Source of the DNA: an uncultured bacterium
Lineage (GTDB): Bacteria; Pseudomonadota; Alphaproteobacteria; Sphingomonadales; Sphingomonadaceae
DNA: 64,000 nucleotides
NCBI GenBank assembly: GCA_903884945.1
Contig: CAISGR010000067.1
Coordinates: 1-64,000 of the forward strand
Reading direction: 5' to 3'
This document shows, one piece after another, positions 62,725-64,000 of this stretch (within the stretch, counting starts at the first letter, position 1; every line of letters begins with the position of its first letter). The notes under the pieces were generated by a model, which did no database searches, was not told the origin of the DNA, and saw nothing but the letters and a program-made list of their open reading frames with translations. The translations under genes were made by a program, and so were the position numbers.

Positions 62725-63215
62725 CGATGACCAAGATCGCACCCTGCCTCTGGTATAACGGCACCGCCGAGGAAGCCGCCGCCTTTTATGCAGCGACCTT
62801 TCCCGATTCGCGGGTCGACGCGGTCCACCGCGCGCCGGCCGATTTCCCGAACGGACATCAGGGCGACGTGCTGACGGTCGAGTTCACCGTGCTCGGCATG
62901 CGCTTCCTCGGCCTCAATGGCGGGCCGAACTGCACGTTCGACGAAGCGGTCTCCTTCCAGGTCTATACCGACGACCAGGAAGAGACCGACCGCTACTGGA
63001 ACGCGATCGTCGGGAACGGCGGCAGCGAAAGCATGTGCGGCTGGTGCAAGGACAAATGGGGCCTGTCCTGGCAGATCACGCCGCGCGCCCTGATGACCGC
63101 GATGACGAATTCCGACAAGGCAGCGGCCAAGCGCGGCATGGAGGCGATGATGACAATGCGGAAGATCGACATTGCCGCGATCGAACGCGCGGTGGCCGGG
63201 GAGGCGGTGGCATGA
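62721..63215 (+). CDS. PhnB-like VOC protein
   Basis: 164 residues of the PhnB/'3-demethylubiquinone methyltransferase-like' VOC type: KIAPCLWYNGTAEEAAAFYA, then ATFPDSRVDAVHRAPADFPN, VEFTVLGMRFLGLNGGPNC and GWCKDKWGLSWQITPRAL. The old methyltransferase label for this family is misleading; the proteins are VOC folds of unknown activity. It is fourth in the operon and overlaps both neighbours by 4 nt. Confidence 0.88.
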   Translation: MTMTKIAPCLWYNGTAEEAAAFYAATFPDSRVDAVHRAPADFPNGHQGDVLTVEFTVLGMRFLGLNGGPNCTFDEAVSFQVYTDDQEETDRYWNAIVGNGGSESMCGWCKDKWGLSWQITPRALMTAMTNSDKAAAKRGMEAMMTMRKIDIAAIERAVAGEAVA

Positions 63216-63676
63216 GCGACGATCTGGAACTGTCCGTCACCCGGCTGATCGACGCTCCGGTCGAGCAGGTATGGAAGGTCGCGACCGAGCGCATGACCGA
63301 ATGGTGGTGCCCCAAGCCCTGGAAGACCGAGATCGTCGAACAGGATTGGCGAGCGGGCGGTCGATCGGCGATGATCATGCGCGGGCCGGAAGGCGAAGAG
63401 CATGCCATGGAGGGCGTGGTGCTGGAGGTGGTGCCCAACACACGCTTCATCTTCACCGATGCGTTCAAGGTGGGATGGGTGCCGCAGACACCGTTCATGA
63501 CGGGCATATTCGCGTTCGCCGACGAGGGCGGGAAGACGCGCTATACCGCGAGCGCCCGCCACTGGTCCGCCGAGGCCAAGGCGCAGCATGAAGCAATGGG
63601 CTTCATCGATGGCTGGAGCAAGGTCGCCGAGCAGCTGGCCGGGATCGCCGAGGCCGAGGCGAAAGCGATCGCCTGA
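63212..63676 (+). CDS. SRPBCC (AHSA1-like) domain protein
   Basis: 154 residues from ATG 63212, overlapping the PhnB-like stop as ATGA. It is AHSA1/START-like: LSVTRLIDAPVEQVWKVATE, then WWCPKPWKTEIVEQDWRAGG, MEGVVLEVVPNTRFIFTDAF and GFIDGWSKVAEQLAGIAEAE. The deep hydrophobic pocket of this fold binds lipophilic ligands. With the HxlR-SCP2 regulator and VOC enzymes it makes a detoxification-type module; that is inference. Confidence 0.88.
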   Translation: MSDDLELSVTRLIDAPVEQVWKVATERMTEWWCPKPWKTEIVEQDWRAGGRSAMIMRGPEGEEHAMEGVVLEVVPNTRFIFTDAFKVGWVPQTPFMTGIFAFADEGGKTRYTASARHWSAEAKAQHEAMGFIDGWSKVAEQLAGIAEAEAKAIA

Positions 63677-63790
63677 GGAGCGGGCACGACCCGCTCTGGG
63701 GCCTGCCCGACATGACGCCCGAGGGCCGCAGAACGTCTTTCCTCAAGCTGCGCTACTGAACTCCTTTCCTGACGGGGAGGAACTGATCGA

Positions 63791-64000
63791 TCAGGCGAAC
63801 GCTGCGGCACCTTTCAGCTGGGTGTAGGCGGCGATCACCTCCTGCAGGGCCTTTTCATGGCTGCGGTCGCCGCCATTGCGGTCGGGATGGTAGCGACGGA
63901 CCAGTTCGGCATAGCGCTGGCGCAGGCCGCGGCGGTCCACGTCAGTGGACAGCCCAAGCACCTTGAGCGAACGGCGATCGCTTTCCGATAGCGGGCGACC
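63791..64000 (-). CDS. J-domain (DnaJ-class) protein, 5' end outside the window
   Basis: The last 69 codons of a gene entering from the right edge. They hold a C-terminal J domain: LKVLGLSTDVDRRGLRQRYA, then ELVRRYHPDRNGGDRSHEKA with the essential HPD, and LQEVIAAYTQLKGAAAFA before the stop at 63791. J domains recruit and stimulate DnaK. In alphaproteobacteria a gene of this type usually lies directly upstream of cobS; here it is about 3.6 kb away. Confidence 0.85.
   Translation of the reverse strand, partial: GRPLSESDRRSLKVLGLSTDVDRRGLRQRYAELVRRYHPDRNGGDRSHEKALQEVIAAYTQLKGAAAFA

Noticed and set aside
1..64000. CRISPR array
   Set aside because: No run of regularly spaced identical repeats was seen; the repeats found are palindromic or direct pairs.

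Overview
The window is GC-rich (roughly two thirds G+C by eye) and looks like the chromosome of an alphaproteobacterium of the Sphingomonadaceae. Pointers are three large TonB-dependent receptors, a giant NAD-glutamate dehydrogenase, cobS/cobT lying close to a J-domain gene, a DUF6894 protein and a PAS_5-type protein. This placement is inference from gene content; no 16S rRNA is present.

Region by region. (1) 0-15 kb: a capsule/exopolysaccharide locus with three GT4-type glycosyltransferases (one fused to TPRs), a GT90-type transferase, FkbM-type and other methyltransferases, an ABC-2 polysaccharide exporter (KpsE-, KpsM- and KpsT-like) and a CDP-alcohol phosphatidyltransferase coupled to a 53-residue exported peptide. 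(2) 15-26.5 kb: an island-like stretch. A decayed P4-type integrase lies beside a 21-nt copy of the 3' end of the tRNA-Thr(CGT) gene found at 26.5 kb. Between the two copies are a phosphopantetheinyl transferase, an A-T-TE protein, an acid-activating A-T protein and a heterocyclization (Cy)-adenylation protein whose specificity residues spell the cysteine code. The last is cut off by an IS5-type remnant that abuts a frameshifted IS3-type remnant. (3) 26.7-31 kb: a PAS-like protein, a DUF6894 protein and a TonB receptor. (4) 31-40 kb: accessory and defence genes. A VapBC pair whose toxin has an amber codon at a conserved acidic position is bracketed by a 79-bp duplication of the receptor's 3' end. 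It is followed by an Mrr-like restriction enzyme, a type III Mod/Res system and an orphan phage terminase pair. (5) 40-46 kb: NAD-glutamate dehydrogenase, a 52-residue membrane protein, and an XRE-cupin regulator with an SnoaL-like exported protein. (6) 46-50 kb: a TonB receptor and an M24 aminopeptidase. (7) 50-55.3 kb: an iron-uptake operon (TonB siderophore receptor, Sel1 protein, PiuC-like hydroxylase, PepSY membrane protein) behind two 15-bp Fur-box-like palindromes. (8) 55.4-64 kb: an SDR, the overlapping cobS / exported protein / cobT / RHH operon, an HxlR-type regulator facing a compact operon of VOC, DUF1428 and SRPBCC proteins, and the end of a J-domain gene.

The best candidate for an undescribed system is the broken thiazoline-type NRPS island at 16-24 kb. 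A PepSY-like gene relic beside it hints, weakly, at a metallophore, but the product is unknown and the assembly line is incomplete here. Other points worth checking are the tandem att architecture, the receptor-3'-end duplication around the inactivated VapBC, the peptide gene coupled to the phosphatidyltransferase, and the exported EF-hand-like protein between cobS and cobT.
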